7,296 nucleotides of DNA from Chloroflexota bacterium. Its GTDB lineage: Bacteria > Chloroflexota > Dehalococcoidia > SZUA-161 > SpSt-899. The stretch is taken from positions 1 to 7,296 of the forward strand of contig QLUL01000049.1 in the NCBI GenBank assembly GCA_018725425.1, read 5' to 3'. Positions 6,250-7,296 of this stretch are shown piece after piece; position 1 is the first letter of the stretch; every line of letters begins with the position of its first letter. A program made the translations under genes and the position numbers. The notes under the pieces are model-generated. The model did no database searches. It had not been told where the DNA came from and saw nothing but the letters and a program-made list of their open reading frames with translations.

Positions 6250-7296
6250 TCAAAAGACAAGACGCGCCAGCAAATATGAAATCGTGGATTCTGCCCCCTG
6301 ATTTAAGTTGACAGTCTTCTTCCCTACCCCGTCGTAGCATCCACCCGAGGTGCGATCGTAAACCACCTGGTTGAGACTGTTATCCCCCAGAAACCAGTAG
6401 AAGGCACGGCGCATGAGGCTATCATAATACTCATCCTTCGTCACGGCGTAACATGCCTTGAGGGCGCAGACCATCGCTTTGACCTCCTCAGGCTGCTGAT
6501 CATAACTGTTTTTCTCCCCATTCTTATAATGCCAGCCGTCCTGGCCTACCGGCACATAGATATCATCGACAAAGCTCTGCTTGATGAGGAAATCAAGTGT
6601 TACCTTGCCGACTTCCAAATATCGCTCCTCGCCGGTTATCCGATAGGCCGTAAGCAGAGCTTCCGACATAATACCATTAGCATAGGTCAAATAGCCTTCA
6701 AACCATTGCCAATCGGGGGATGCAGATTTCTGATAATACTTTACGAGTTGATCGCAATTCTCCCGGAGGGCTTTCTCCAGGTCAAGACCATCCAGATAGA
6801 ACTTCTTTTCGATGAGCAAACACAGTGTTTTAACCCACCTGGCAACGGCTCGCGGCGATTGAAATTGGAGGCCATACCGGCATCGATCCTGTAGCAGCTT
6901 CCAGGCTTTTCTCCTGATTGTCTGGGGCAAGGAAGCGGTGGTTGCCGTCACTGCCAGTGCGCGCAGGGCTCGGCTATTGGAGTCCTCCAGGTTGACACTT
7001 TCGTTTCGAACTTGATCCAGAGTTCGGTCACTCTTAACATAGTTATGGAACTTGCCATCATCACGGGACACCAGACTTATGAATTCGAGATACGTGTTCA
7101 TAAGTTTCTGAAGGTCACGCCGCTGCTTGATGGTCAATTGGTTCTGTCGGGATGCACCGAATTTGCTATAGTAAAAAGCCACCACTACCAGAGCACGTGC
7201 ATTGTCATCTAAGGTGTAGCCTGATCGATGGTCCGGGTGGGTTAGTTTAGCGAATTGAACAATCCCGAAATTGTCTGTCAAATGGATGAGGTGGTC
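6250..7296 (-). CDS. Glycosyltransferase-associated helical glycosidase-like domain (5' partial)
   Basis: The frame is open to the right edge (348 residues visible, beginning DHLIHLTDNFGIVQ) and ends in TGA at 6252-6250. The TTG at 7281 is in mid-domain, so the real start is outside the window. The pattern THPDHRSGYTLDDNARALVV, then LEDSNSRALRAL, then WFEGYLTYANGIMSEALL and a late QPEEVKAMVCAL, recalls the all-helical (alpha/alpha-toroid-like) domain found C-terminal to GT4-type glycosyltransferases in many bacteria (compare GYC.DDNARAL). A glycosyltransferase half may therefore lie upstream, but it is not visible. The enzymatic role of this domain is not established to my knowledge. Position suggests it belongs to the same sugar operon as the four genes downstream. 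Confidence 0.68.
   Translation of the reverse strand, partial: DHLIHLTDNFGIVQFAKLTHPDHRSGYTLDDNARALVVVAFYYSKFGASRQNQLTIKQRRDLQKLMNTYLEFISLVSRDDGKFHNYVKSDRTLDQVRNESVNLEDSNSRALRALAVTATTASLPQTIRRKAWKLLQDRCRYGLQFQSPRAVARWVKTLCLLIEKKFYLDGLDLEKALRENCDQLVKYYQKSASPDWQWFEGYLTYANGIMSEALLTAYRITGEERYLEVGKVTLDFLIKQSFVDDIYVPVGQDGWHYKNGEKNSYDQQPEEVKAMVCALKACYAVTKDEYYDSLMRRAFYWFLGDNSLNQVVYDRTSGGCYDGVGKKTVNLNQGAESTISYLLARLVF

Overview
All genes in this window lie on the minus strand, so transcription runs from right (7296) to left (1). The layout is a dense bacterial one: short gaps, a 4-nt ATGA overlap, and purine-rich Shine-Dalgarno sites. The best clue to the organism is the left-most gene. It is a GreA-type elongation factor whose coiled coil is preceded by a helical domain resembling the core-binding domain of tyrosine recombinases. 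I recall this arrangement from Chloroflexota (Dehalococcoidia-like) genomes. That assignment rests on recognition, not on a search.

Right part (about 7296-2521) is a five-gene carbohydrate/glycoconjugate run. In transcription order it holds: the C-terminal part of a protein with a helical, glycosidase-like domain of the kind usually attached to glycosyltransferases (5' end outside the window); a class I SAM-dependent methyltransferase; a PIG-L/LmbE-type zinc deacetylase; a GT4-family glycosyltransferase; and a second (alpha/alpha)6-type glycosidase resembling GH100 or debranching enzymes. The last three are coupled: the deacetylase stop overlaps the glycosyltransferase start as ATGA, and the glycosidase GTG start lies 1 nt past the glycosyltransferase stop. 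Together they suggest assembly, deacetylation, methylation and trimming of a sugar conjugate whose identity cannot be read from the sequence.

Middle (2520-2310) is the only gene-free gap above 200 bases. It holds an extended -10 promoter candidate and a leader of about 100 nt for the next gene. Left part (2309-1) is housekeeping: a bifunctional PurK-PurE protein (de novo purine synthesis, AIR to CAIR) and then the GreA-like gene, cut by the left edge.

The most unusual feature is a set of short tandem repeats with 7- or 8-base period at three gene or domain junctions. Two oppositely oriented heptamer arrays form the whole PurK-PurE linker. A G-rich, telomere-like octamer array ends the methyltransferase and supplies the ribosome binding site of the deacetylase. 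A degenerate heptamer array sits directly upstream of the methyltransferase GTG start. Copy-number changes would alter reading frames or start-site spacing, so these repeats are the main candidates for undescribed biology here.
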